Shown here piece by piece: positions 15,220 to 22,622 of a stretch of 53,808 nt of DNA; the stretch's first letter is position 1, and each line of letters opens with the position of its first letter. Under the pieces are notes generated by a model. It saw nothing but the letters and a program-made list of their open reading frames with translations, was not told the origin of the DNA and did not search any database. A program made the translations under genes and the position numbers. The stretch is taken from contig SVLV01000009.1 of NCBI GenBank assembly GCA_015067765.1, positions 1 through 53,808 on the forward strand, read 5' to 3'. Origin of the DNA: Oscillospiraceae bacterium. GTDB taxonomy: Bacteria > Bacillota > Clostridia > Oscillospirales > Oscillospiraceae.

Positions 15220-15786
15220 ATGTATGCAATCGTTGCAGTCAGCGAAAGCTGGGGCATTGGCAAAGACAATGACCTGTTGTTTCACATCAGTGCCGATCTG
15301 AAGCGCTTTAAGGAGATCACCAGCGGTCACACCATGATCATGGGCCGAAAGACCCTTCAGAGTCTGCCCGGCGGCAAGGGATTGCCCAACCGCCGCAATC
15401 TGGTTCTCACCACCAACAAGGATTTTTCCGCCGAGCGGGCGGAAACCGTCCCCTCTGCCGCCGCTGCCGTATTTGCCGGCGGCGCAGATGCCTTCGTGGT
15501 GGGCGGCGAAACCGTGTATCGGCAGTTCCTTTCCCTGTGCGAGCGGGTATATGTGACCCGTGTATTCGCCGATCCCGAGGCCGATGCCTTCTTCCCCAAT
15601 CTGGAGGAGGATCCCAACTGGGAGGTAGCCTGGGAGAGCGATGTGATGGAGGAGAACGGTTTGCGTTTCCAGTATGTGGACTATGTGCCCCGCCAGCAGC
15701 CCGAAGAGGATTTCCTCCTTCCGGAGATCTCCGCGCCCTCGGAGTTTGCCATGACGGATGGATTCCATCCCTTCACCGGTTTTTAA
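15220..15786 (+). CDS. folA: dihydrofolate reductase
   Basis: The 188-residue protein reduces dihydrofolate to tetrahydrofolate with NADPH. The N-terminal AIVAVSESWGIGKDNDLLFHI, the TMIMGRKTLQSLPGG motif and the VVGGETVYRQFL segment are the family's substrate and cofactor sites. It is about 25 residues longer than the usual 160, owing to a C-terminal tail (roughly 160-188, acidic then FHPFTGF) of unknown use. AAGGAG overlaps the thyA stop. Followed by a bidirectional terminator. Confidence 0.94.
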   Translation: MYAIVAVSESWGIGKDNDLLFHISADLKRFKEITSGHTMIMGRKTLQSLPGGKGLPNRRNLVLTTNKDFSAERAETVPSAAAAVFAGGADAFVVGGETVYRQFLSLCERVYVTRVFADPEADAFFPNLEEDPNWEVAWESDVMEENGLRFQYVDYVPRQQPEEDFLLPEISAPSEFAMTDGFHPFTGF

Positions 15787-15796
15787 GCAAAAAAAA

Positions 15797-15825
15797 GAAA
15801 CGGCCTGCCGGCCGTTTCTTTTTTA
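15797..15825. terminator. bidirectional terminator after folA
   Basis: GAAACGGC (15797-15804) and GCCGTTTC (15811-15818), extended by A/T flanks, with an A-run left and a T-run right. Confidence 0.9.
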
Positions 15826-17085
15826 TTCCAGGATATTGTCATGCACCAGCAGGGCAGTTCGCCCATCGTGCAGGGAGGTGCTTCTCCAATAGACCGTCTC
15901 CTGCAGGCGGTTTGCCACCTTCTGCATCTGTCGCTCCGTGGCCGTTTTGTCATATTCCGCAATGATCACAAGGGCCCATCTCCAACCGTGACGGCTATAG
16001 CCGCGGACCACCGCATCGGCCAGGCCGCTTGCGTCGGAGGAAGGCAGCGTGGCATCCACCGGCACACAGTAATTCTCCGTGCAGGGCGGGAACACCTCAC
16101 GGTTGCTGGCCGTATACTCCAGAAGTTCATCCGAGAAGGCGAAGCGGAAGCCCGCTCCCATGACGCTTCCTCTCTCCGGAATCGCGGACTCACTGACCGC
16201 ATCCAGATTGTACCACACCCCGTCGATCTCCATGCAGTTCCAGGTGTGGCCCTCCACCCCCTTCTCCTCGGAGAGAAAATTCTTCTCCGCGTTTTCAATC
16301 CCGGCCAGACGCAGCAGCAGCGCCAGCGAATTGGTATACCCATCGCAATGGGTCTTCCCCTCCACCAAGCCGTCATAGAGGTAGGAATAGACCACATCCA
16401 TCTCACTGTCGGGATAGTCGGCATAGGTGATCGTGTCCGCCACATGGCGGAACAAATGCTCCGCCTTCTCCATCTGAGAGAGTCCCTCCGGCAGGGCGGC
16501 CACCACAGTCCGGGCCTCCTGCAGGGCGGACTGTTTCTTTTCCCACAGGTCCGCAGTAAAGTTCTTGACCGACAGATATACCCCCTTCAGTTGGGCGGAA
16601 CGGGAGAAAATCCACACCACCGGCACCGAATGATACATCGTGAAGGTGCCTCCACCGAAAGAGAGATTTTGCTCCAGCAGAGGGGAATCCCACGACAGAT
16701 AGCGCAGCACCTTCTCCGCCGCCTCACGGTCTTCCACCAGCTGACCATCCAGCAGTACATTGGTGTACCCCTTTTCCATGGCGTACTCAAAGGCCCGGTA
16801 GACGATCTGTTCCTTTTCACTAAGGGCATTGAAGTGGAGCTGACTGCGATACTGCGCTCCCTCCAGCTGCTCCTCAAGAAGCTGCTCTGCCGTAAACAGG
16901 ATCTCCTCGCTGTCCTCAAACAGTTCCCCGTTGGAAAATGCCACATAGGGCGTCGCCTCCACCTGTGCCACGATCTCGTTGCCAAACAGGATATCCATCA
17001 GGCCACCCGGCACCAAAAATGCCGCCACAGCCACACACAACACGCTGAACACCGTCAGCACAACACGCTTGATATGCTCCACCTC
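15823..17085 (-). CDS. membrane-anchored transglutaminase-like domain protein
   Basis: A roughly 420-residue protein with one N-terminal membrane segment (RVVLTVFSVLCVAVAAFLVPGG) and an extracytoplasmic part carrying a transglutaminase-like (papain-fold) domain near residues 240-310. The Cys is in THCDGYTNSLALLLRLAGI; the His and Asp are in GHTWNCMEIDGVWYNLD. Such proteins act as cysteine proteases or amidases on envelope peptides in some cases; the role here is unknown. The start is uncertain. A GTG at 17085 has a weak GGAAG site 9 nt upstream, and the frame is open back to a TTG at 17163 that overlaps the promoter. It diverges from recG. Confidence 0.7.
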   Translation of the reverse strand, partial: EVEHIKRVVLTVFSVLCVAVAAFLVPGGLMDILFGNEIVAQVEATPYVAFSNGELFEDSEEILFTAEQLLEEQLEGAQYRSQLHFNALSEKEQIVYRAFEYAMEKGYTNVLLDGQLVEDREAAEKVLRYLSWDSPLLEQNLSFGGGTFTMYHSVPVVWIFSRSAQLKGVYLSVKNFTADLWEKKQSALQEARTVVAALPEGLSQMEKAEHLFRHVADTITYADYPDSEMDVVYSYLYDGLVEGKTHCDGYTNSLALLLRLAGIENAEKNFLSEEKGVEGHTWNCMEIDGVWYNLDAVSESAIPERGSVMGAGFRFAFSDELLEYTASNREVFPPCTENYCVPVDATLPSSDASGLADAVVRGYSRHGWRWALVIIAEYDKTATERQMQKVANRLQETVYWRSTSLHDGRTALLVHDNILE

Positions 17086-17146
17086 CTTTTTCTTCCATTT
17101 TATCTGTTTCCCGGCCAAATCGCAACCGTTTCCTCCTTCTCTTTCG

Positions 17147-17176
17147 ATTGTATTTCCTGCCAAAAACTGCTACAAT
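17147..17176. promoter_or_regulatory. mutually overlapping divergent promoters of recG and the transglutaminase-like gene
   Basis: Plus strand: TTGTAT (17148-17153), 17 bp, TACAAT (17171-17176) for recG. Minus strand: TTGTAG (17175-17170), 17 bp, TACAAT (17152-17147) for the other gene. The -35 of each is the -10 of the other, so two polymerases cannot bind at once. Confidence 0.55.
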
Positions 17177-17204
17177 GAGGAAAACGCGGGCGGGAGGTGA
17201 TCTC

Positions 17205-19259
17205 ATGGCTGATTTGCAGACCAATATCCGCTACATCAAGGGCATCGGGGAGGCCCGGGCCAAATCCCTGGAAAAACTGGATATCCACACGCTGCAGGAT
17301 CTGATCTCCTACTTCCCGCGGGGCTATGAGGACCGCACCCTGACCCGCCCGATCCGGGAACTGGTTCTGGGAGAGCATGCCTGTGTGCGGGCCATGATCG
17401 CCCATGAGCCCACCAGCCACCGCATCTCCGGCGGCCGTACCATTGTCAAAGCCCGGGCTGTGGATGACAGCGGTTCGCTTGAGTTGGTGTTCTTCAATCA
17501 GGAGTACCGCAAGAATAACCTCCACCGGGGAGAGACCTACATCTTCTACGGAAAGGTGGAGGGGGATCTGCTCCGCCGCCAGATGATCAATCCCATTTTG
17601 GAGCCGGAGGGCCGTCAGCAGCTGACCGGCCGCATCATGCCCCTCTATCCTCTTACCGCCGGCATCAGCCAGTTGATCCTGTCCCGCGCCGTGCGGCAGG
17701 GGCTGGATGCCTGCCGGGATCTCCTGCAGGATGTGCTGCCCGATGAGGTGCGACAACAGCACGACCTGTGCTTTTCCAACTTCGCTTACGAAAATATTCA
17801 TTTCCCCTCCTCTCCCGAGGCACTGGAGATCGCCCGACGCCGGCTGGTCTTTGAGGAGTTGTTCCTGCTGACCTGCGGCCTGCAGCAGCTGCGCTCCCGG
17901 CGACGGGATGTTACCGGTCCCCTCTGCCAATCCGCTGATCTGGAACCGTTTTTCCGGGCACTGCCCTTCTCTCTGACCGGCGCACAGCAGCGGGCACTGG
18001 AGGATTGCCGGGCCGACATGTGCTCCGGCCGTCCTATGAACCGGCTCTGTCAGGGCGATGTGGGCTCCGGCAAGACTATGGTGGCCGCCGGGTGTATCTG
18101 GTTTGCCGCCCAAAGCGGCTGGCAGTCGGCCCTGATGGCCCCCACCGAAATTCTGGCCCAGCAGCACTATGAGACGCTCGCTCCTCTGTTTGACCGTTTT
18201 TCCCTGCGCTGCGCCCTGCTGACCGGCTCCACCCGGGCCAAGGAGCGGCGGGAGATTCTGACGGGACTGGCCAGCGGAGAGATCCACCTGTGCATTGGCA
18301 CCCATGCCCTGCTGACAGAGGACGTGCAATATCATAAGCTGGGATTGGTCATCACCGACGAACAGCACCGGTTCGGTGTCAATCAACGGGCTTCCCTGTC
18401 TGCCAAGGCAGAAAACCCCCATATGCTGGTTTTGTCCGCCACCCCCATCCCCCGGACACTGGCGCTGATCATCTATGGGGATCTGGATGTGTCCATCATC
18501 GATGAGCTTCCTCCCGGCCGACAGAAGGTGGATACCTTTGCGGTGGGGGAGCGTTACCGGCAGCGGATCCAAGCCTTTATCCGTAAACAGGTTCGGGAGG
18601 GGCATCAGGTGTTCATCGTCTGCCCGCTGGTGGGAGAAGAGGACACTATCCCCGATGAGCGCAAGGCCGTCACCGCCTATGCCAGGCAGCTGCAGGAGCA
18701 GGTGTTCCCTGACTTGCGGATTTCCCTGCTTCACGGCAAAATGAAGCCCCGGGAGAAGGAGTCCGTCATGTCCGCCTTCGCCGCCGGGGAGAGTGATATT
18801 CTGGTCTCCACCACCGTTATTGAGGTGGGCGTAGATGTGCCCAATGCCAACACCATGGTGGTGGAAAATGCCGAACGATTCGGCCTTTCCCAGCTACACC
18901 AGCTGCGGGGCCGTGTGGGCCGGGGCAGCGCCAAGAGCTACTGCATCCTCCTGTCGGAGGGCGGCAGCGAGGAAACCCGCCAGCGGCTGCGGGTGCTGAC
19001 CCAAACCAATGACGGGTTCAAGATCTCCGAGGAGGATCTGCGTCTGCGTGGCCCCGGTGATTTCTTCGGTCAACGGCAGCACGGCCTGCCAGCCACCAAA
19101 ATTGCAGACCTGTCCTGCGATATGCGTCTGCTGGACGAGGCGCAGACCGCCGCCCGTCAGCTGCTGCAGCAGGATCCGCAGCTGAGCGCGCCGGAACACA
19201 GTGCGCTGCAGGCACGCATCCGCCAGCTTTTTGATCTCCACGCCGACACGCTGAATTAA
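17205..19259 (+). CDS. recG: ATP-dependent DNA helicase RecG
   Basis: The 684-residue superfamily 2 helicase reverses stalled forks and branch-migrates Holliday junctions. A wedge/OB domain lies in the first ~170 residues, then helicase motifs: Walker A GDVGSGKTM, the Walker B box ITDEQHRFGV, SATPIPRTLAL, STTVIEVGVDVPNA and the motif VI QLHQLRGRVGRG. The TRG segment follows near the C-terminus. The Walker B box reads DEQH where most RecG have DEQH/DEEH, so it should be active. ATG 17205 has GGGAGG upstream. Confidence 0.97.
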   Translation: MADLQTNIRYIKGIGEARAKSLEKLDIHTLQDLISYFPRGYEDRTLTRPIRELVLGEHACVRAMIAHEPTSHRISGGRTIVKARAVDDSGSLELVFFNQEYRKNNLHRGETYIFYGKVEGDLLRRQMINPILEPEGRQQLTGRIMPLYPLTAGISQLILSRAVRQGLDACRDLLQDVLPDEVRQQHDLCFSNFAYENIHFPSSPEALEIARRRLVFEELFLLTCGLQQLRSRRRDVTGPLCQSADLEPFFRALPFSLTGAQQRALEDCRADMCSGRPMNRLCQGDVGSGKTMVAAGCIWFAAQSGWQSALMAPTEILAQQHYETLAPLFDRFSLRCALLTGSTRAKERREILTGLASGEIHLCIGTHALLTEDVQYHKLGLVITDEQHRFGVNQRASLSAKAENPHMLVLSATPIPRTLALIIYGDLDVSIIDELPPGRQKVDTFAVGERYRQRIQAFIRKQVREGHQVFIVCPLVGEEDTIPDERKAVTAYARQLQEQVFPDLRISLLHGKMKPREKESVMSAFAAGESDILVSTTVIEVGVDVPNANTMVVENAERFGLSQLHQLRGRVGRGSAKSYCILLSEGGSEETRQRLRVLTQTNDGFKISEEDLRLRGPGDFFGQRQHGLPATKIADLSCDMRLLDEAQTAARQLLQQDPQLSAPEHSALQARIRQLFDLHADTLN

Positions 19260-19260
19260 A

Positions 19261-19293
19261 AAACACGCCGAACCGTGGTTCGGCGTGTTTTTT
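19261..19293. terminator. bidirectional terminator between recG and nudC
   Basis: AAACACGCCGAACC (19261-19274) and GGTTCGGCGTGTTT (19277-19290) make a long stem, followed by T-rich sequence; it begins right at the recG stop. Confidence 0.92.
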
Positions 19294-19299
19294 GTTTGC

Positions 19300-20178
19300 T
19301 TAAATCTGATGGTTGCGGAACAGCTCCATCATCTCGGCAGTGAGGCTCACATCACCGGCACGGGAGGGCATCTCCTCACGGGTGGCCCAGAAGGCCTCGC
19401 TGAGTTCACTGTCATCCCGATGGATCTCCGTGGGACCATCCACCTCGCACCAATAGCCCACCATCAGGGTATCACTGAATCCCCAGGGCTGGCTCTTGTA
19501 GTAGCGGAGGTTCTTGATCTTCAGACCTACCTCCTCCATAACTTCCCGCTCAATGGTCTGCTCCAGGCTCTCACCGATCTCCACATAGCCGGAAATCAGG
19601 GCATAGTTGCGGGTCACCAGCTGCTTGGAGCGGGTCAGCAGGATCCGGTCTCCATCGGTGATGGCCACGATCACACCGGGGCAGATGCGGGGATACTCCG
19701 TCAGTCCGCAGTGGGGACATACCATGGCGCGCTCCACCTTACTGGGCTCCATCCGCTCACCACAGCGGCCGCAGAAGCTACGGTTTTTGTACCAACGGCT
19801 CAGCTGCTGACCGGTCACGGCAGCGAAGGACACCGCCAGAGGGCGCACATCCCGGGCCTGCTGACCGGTATACCAGATCATGTCCTCCGGCAGCACACCG
19901 CTCTCCAGAATTCCGTCAGCCGGGACGGTCTCATCCAGGCAGACCTGACCCAGATAGCAATTCTCACCATCGATGCGGAACAGGTAGTTGCCCACCTTCA
20001 CCTCCGGGTATCCCTCCCCCTGCAGCTGGCACAGGCGGGGAATCTCCCAGGTCTCCTCATCGATCTTATGCAGCAGTACTTTGCCGGGAACACAGCACAG
20101 CACCCGATCCTCTGCCGTAGCGGGACGGGTATCGTAGCTGCGATCATATACGTGGGGTGCAATCTCCTGAATCATCAT
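19300..20178 (-). CDS. nudC: NADH pyrophosphatase (NudC-type Nudix hydrolase)
   Basis: The 292-residue protein has a N-terminal beta domain, a four-Cys zinc ribbon (CGRCG ... CPHCG), and a Nudix domain with the box GYVEIGESLEQTIEREVMEE. The NudC signature SQPWGFSDTLM follows it; E. coli has SQPWPFPxS. NudC enzymes hydrolyse NAD(H) to NMN(H) and AMP and can remove NAD caps from RNA. The start is the ATG at 20178, with GGGAGG 9 nt upstream; the open frame begins 21 bp earlier. It diverges from uvrC. Confidence 0.9.
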   Translation of the reverse strand: MMIQEIAPHVYDRSYDTRPATAEDRVLCCVPGKVLLHKIDEETWEIPRLCQLQGEGYPEVKVGNYLFRIDGENCYLGQVCLDETVPADGILESGVLPEDMIWYTGQQARDVRPLAVSFAAVTGQQLSRWYKNRSFCGRCGERMEPSKVERAMVCPHCGLTEYPRICPGVIVAITDGDRILLTRSKQLVTRNYALISGYVEIGESLEQTIEREVMEEVGLKIKNLRYYKSQPWGFSDTLMVGYWCEVDGPTEIHRDDSELSEAFWATREEMPSRAGDVSLTAEMMELFRNHQI

Positions 20179-20213
20179 AGTGGGGTTCCTCCCTTTCATT
20201 CACTTCGCTCCCT

Positions 20214-20241
20214 ATTATATCGCATCCTGTCGAAAACGCAA
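20214..20241 (-). promoter_or_regulatory. promoter of nudC
   Basis: On the minus strand TTGCGT (20241-20236), 16 bp, TATAAT (20219-20214). Confidence 0.6.
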
Positions 20242-20254
20242 CCGCCCTTTTATC

Positions 20255-20283
20255 TTGCAGGGCAGAAAACACCATGCTATACT
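20255..20283 (+). promoter_or_regulatory. promoter of uvrC
   Basis: TTGCAG (20255-20260), 17 bp, TATACT (20278-20283) with an extended TGC just before it. Confidence 0.6.
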
Positions 20284-20311
20284 ACCTATATACGGAAAGG
20301 AGGTGGTATCC

Positions 20312-22144
20312 ATGACCCATGAGGAGCTGAAACAGAAGGCCCACGATCTGCCCTTAGTGCCGGGCGTCTATCTGATGATGGATAAGAGCGGCCAAGTCAT
20401 CTATGTGGGCAAGGCCAAGAAGCTGAAAAACCGGGTCAGCCAGTATTTTCAGGACACCTCCTCCCATAACGAAAAGACCCGGGCCATGGTGGCGCAGGTG
20501 GATCACTTTGATACCATCTTCGTCTCCTCGGAGTTTGAAGCGCTGATTCTGGAAAACTCCCTCATCAAGCGTCATATGCCCCGCTACAATATCCTGCTGA
20601 AGGACGATAAGGGGTACCCCTTCGTCCGCCTGGAGCAGAATGTGCCCTATCCCCGCTTTTCCCTTGTGGGCCGCATGGCAGATGATGGTGCCCGCTATTT
20701 TGGTCCCTTTGGCGGTCGTCGGGAGACGCGGCTGGCCATCGAAGCAGTATGCGGCGCGCTGAAGCTGCCCACCTGCTCCCGCCAGTTCCCCCGGGACATC
20801 GGAAAGGAGCGGCCCTGTCTCAACCACCATATTGGCCGCTGCGACGGGTTCTGCCTGCCCGATGGCCCTTCTCAGCAGGAGTATCAGGAGCGGATCCGTC
20901 AGGCAGAGCACATCTTCAGCGGCCAGCATCGGCAGCTGACCGGTCAGCTGCAGCAGCAGATGCTGGAAGCAGCGGAGAATCTGGAGTTTGAGCGGGCAGC
21001 CGCTCTGCGGGATCGAATTCAGGCCATCTCCGTGCTGGGCAAAACCCAGCAGGTAATTGCCGGTGTCTGCGCCGATACGGATGTGTGGGGCATCTATACC
21101 GGACAGGTGCGCTGCGGCTGCAGCGTACTGCATATCGAAGACGGCAACCTGCTGGGCCGTGAGGTGGAGGTATTCCCCGCCGCCGCAGAGGAGGACGAGT
21201 CCGCCGTGCTGTTGGCAGTGCTGAGCCAGTACTATCTGGGCCGCGCCGTACTGCCGGCCGAGATCTGTCTGCCGGTGCTGCCGCCGGACAGCGACACCCT
21301 GGCTGAGGCTTTGAGTCAGCAGTGCGGCCACAAGGTGACCCTGCGCCTGCCCCAGCGGGGCAAGCGGATGGAGTTGCTGCGTCTGGCCGGGCGCAATGCC
21401 CGGGAGGAGGTGGAGCGGATCACTTCCGAGACCGAGCGCACCAACAAAACCTTGGAACAGCTGGGGGCATTGGCCGGGTTGGCCGGCATTCCCCACCGCA
21501 TCGAGTCCTACGACATCTCCAACACCGGTGCCTCCGATATGGTGGCTTCCATGGTGGTATTCTCCGACGGAAAGCCGCTGAAACGGGACTACCGCCGGTT
21601 TCAGATCAAGACATTGGATCAGCCCGACGACTACCGTGCCATGCACGAGGTTCTGACCCGCCGTTTTCGCCGTTACCTGGATGGGGACGAGCACTTCGAT
21701 CAGCTTCCGGACCTGCTGCTGATTGACGGCGGCGAAATGCACGCACGAACAGCACAGGCAGCCCTGCAGGAACTGGGACTGCATGTCCCCATTTTGGGCA
21801 TGGTGAAGGACGACCGGCATCGCACCCGTGCGCTGATGACTCCGCTGGGACAGGAGCTGGGCATCCAGCACAGTCCGCCGCTGTTTGCGCTGGTGGGCCG
21901 CATTCAGGAGGAGGTCCACCGTTTCGCCATCACCTATCACCACGAAAAGCACACTCGCAGCACCCTCACCTCCCGTCTGGACGGGATCCCCGGTGTAGGC
22001 GAGGCCAGAAAGAAGGCTCTGCACAAGCACTTCGGTTCCATAAAGGCTGTTGCTGCCGCAGAGCTGAGTGAATTACGAAAGATTCTGCCGGAACAGGCCG
22101 CGCAGGCCGTATATGAAAAGTTCCATGCACAGGCAAAAAAATAA
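20312..22144 (+). CDS. uvrC: excinuclease ABC subunit C
   Basis: The 610-residue nuclease makes both incisions in nucleotide excision repair with UvrA and UvrB. Domains in order: GIY-YIG nuclease (GVYLMMDKSGQVIYVGKAKK, residues ~15-35), a Cys cluster (CSRQFP ... CLNHHIGRCDGFC, about 155-185), the UvrB-binding UVR motif (LEFERAAALRDRI), the RNase H-like endonuclease (YDISNTGASDMVASMV, LLIDGG) and the C-terminal double helix-hairpin-helix. AAAGGAGGTGG precedes the ATG at 20312; an upstream extension overlaps the promoter. Length is normal. Confidence 0.97.
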   Translation: MTHEELKQKAHDLPLVPGVYLMMDKSGQVIYVGKAKKLKNRVSQYFQDTSSHNEKTRAMVAQVDHFDTIFVSSEFEALILENSLIKRHMPRYNILLKDDKGYPFVRLEQNVPYPRFSLVGRMADDGARYFGPFGGRRETRLAIEAVCGALKLPTCSRQFPRDIGKERPCLNHHIGRCDGFCLPDGPSQQEYQERIRQAEHIFSGQHRQLTGQLQQQMLEAAENLEFERAAALRDRIQAISVLGKTQQVIAGVCADTDVWGIYTGQVRCGCSVLHIEDGNLLGREVEVFPAAAEEDESAVLLAVLSQYYLGRAVLPAEICLPVLPPDSDTLAEALSQQCGHKVTLRLPQRGKRMELLRLAGRNAREEVERITSETERTNKTLEQLGALAGLAGIPHRIESYDISNTGASDMVASMVVFSDGKPLKRDYRRFQIKTLDQPDDYRAMHEVLTRRFRRYLDGDEHFDQLPDLLLIDGGEMHARTAQAALQELGLHVPILGMVKDDRHRTRALMTPLGQELGIQHSPPLFALVGRIQEEVHRFAITYHHEKHTRSTLTSRLDGIPGVGEARKKALHKHFGSIKAVAAAELSELRKILPEQAAQAVYEKFHAQAKK

Positions 22145-22173
22145 GACGGAGCAAGCCGCTCCGTCTTATTTTT
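22141..22173. terminator. bidirectional terminator between uvrC and the HPr gene
   Basis: ATAAGACGGAGC (22141-22152), loop AAGCC, GCTCCGTCTTAT (22158-22169), A-run before and T-run after. Confidence 0.92.
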
Positions 22174-22185
22174 ACTTATCTGTGA

Positions 22186-22449
22186 TTATTCACCGAAGTT
22201 GCTCTCAATCAGCTCGCGCAGGGCGGCAACAGCCTCCTGCTCATCTGCGCCATCGGCGATGAGGGAGATGGTGGTACCCTTCATGATGCCCAGGGACAGA
22301 ACGCCCAGCAGACTCTTGGCATTGACACGGCGCTCTTCCTTCTCAACCCAGATTCCGCTCTTGAACTCATTGGCCTTCTGGATGAAATAGGTGGCAGGTC
22401 TGGCATGCAGACCGACTTCGTTGGTAATGGTAATTTCCTGTGTAAACAT
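22186..22449 (-). CDS. HPr-family phosphocarrier protein
   Basis: The 87-residue protein has both marks of Gram-positive HPr: the phosphorylatable His15 in GLHARPA and the regulatory Ser46 in RRVNAKSLLGVL. It would relay phosphate from enzyme I to sugar-specific PTS components and, when serine-phosphorylated, act in catabolite repression. The active-site His separates it from Crh, which lacks it. No enzyme I or HprK gene is nearby; single-gene unit with its own promoter. Confidence 0.92.
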   Translation of the reverse strand: MFTQEITITNEVGLHARPATYFIQKANEFKSGIWVEKEERRVNAKSLLGVLSLGIMKGTTISLIADGADEQEAVAALRELIESNFGE

Positions 22450-22518
22450 GGACCAGCACTCCTTAGCTCACAATGAATTTGGTTGCGGTTATATCAAAGA
22501 TTTGTTTTTCCTATGATA

Positions 22519-22546
22519 ATTATACCGAAACGGGAGAATATTGCAA
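22519..22546 (-). promoter_or_regulatory. promoter of the HPr gene
   Basis: On the minus strand TTGCAA (22546-22541), 16 bp, TATAAT (22524-22519). No clear intrinsic terminator for mutS2 is seen in the same gap. Confidence 0.6.
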
Positions 22547-22622
22547 TGGCCAAATCCACAAAATTTGGTCTGCTCCGGGTGAAAATCCCACTTTCTTTTG
22601 TCGTTTTTCACGAAATCAGGCC

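Noticed and set aside
16916-17163. A frameshift at the start of the transglutaminase-like gene
   Set aside because: The alternative frame with a better-spaced TTG gives a Gly/Cys-rich translation without the membrane segment; an ordinary but weak GTG start explains the gene without a frameshift.
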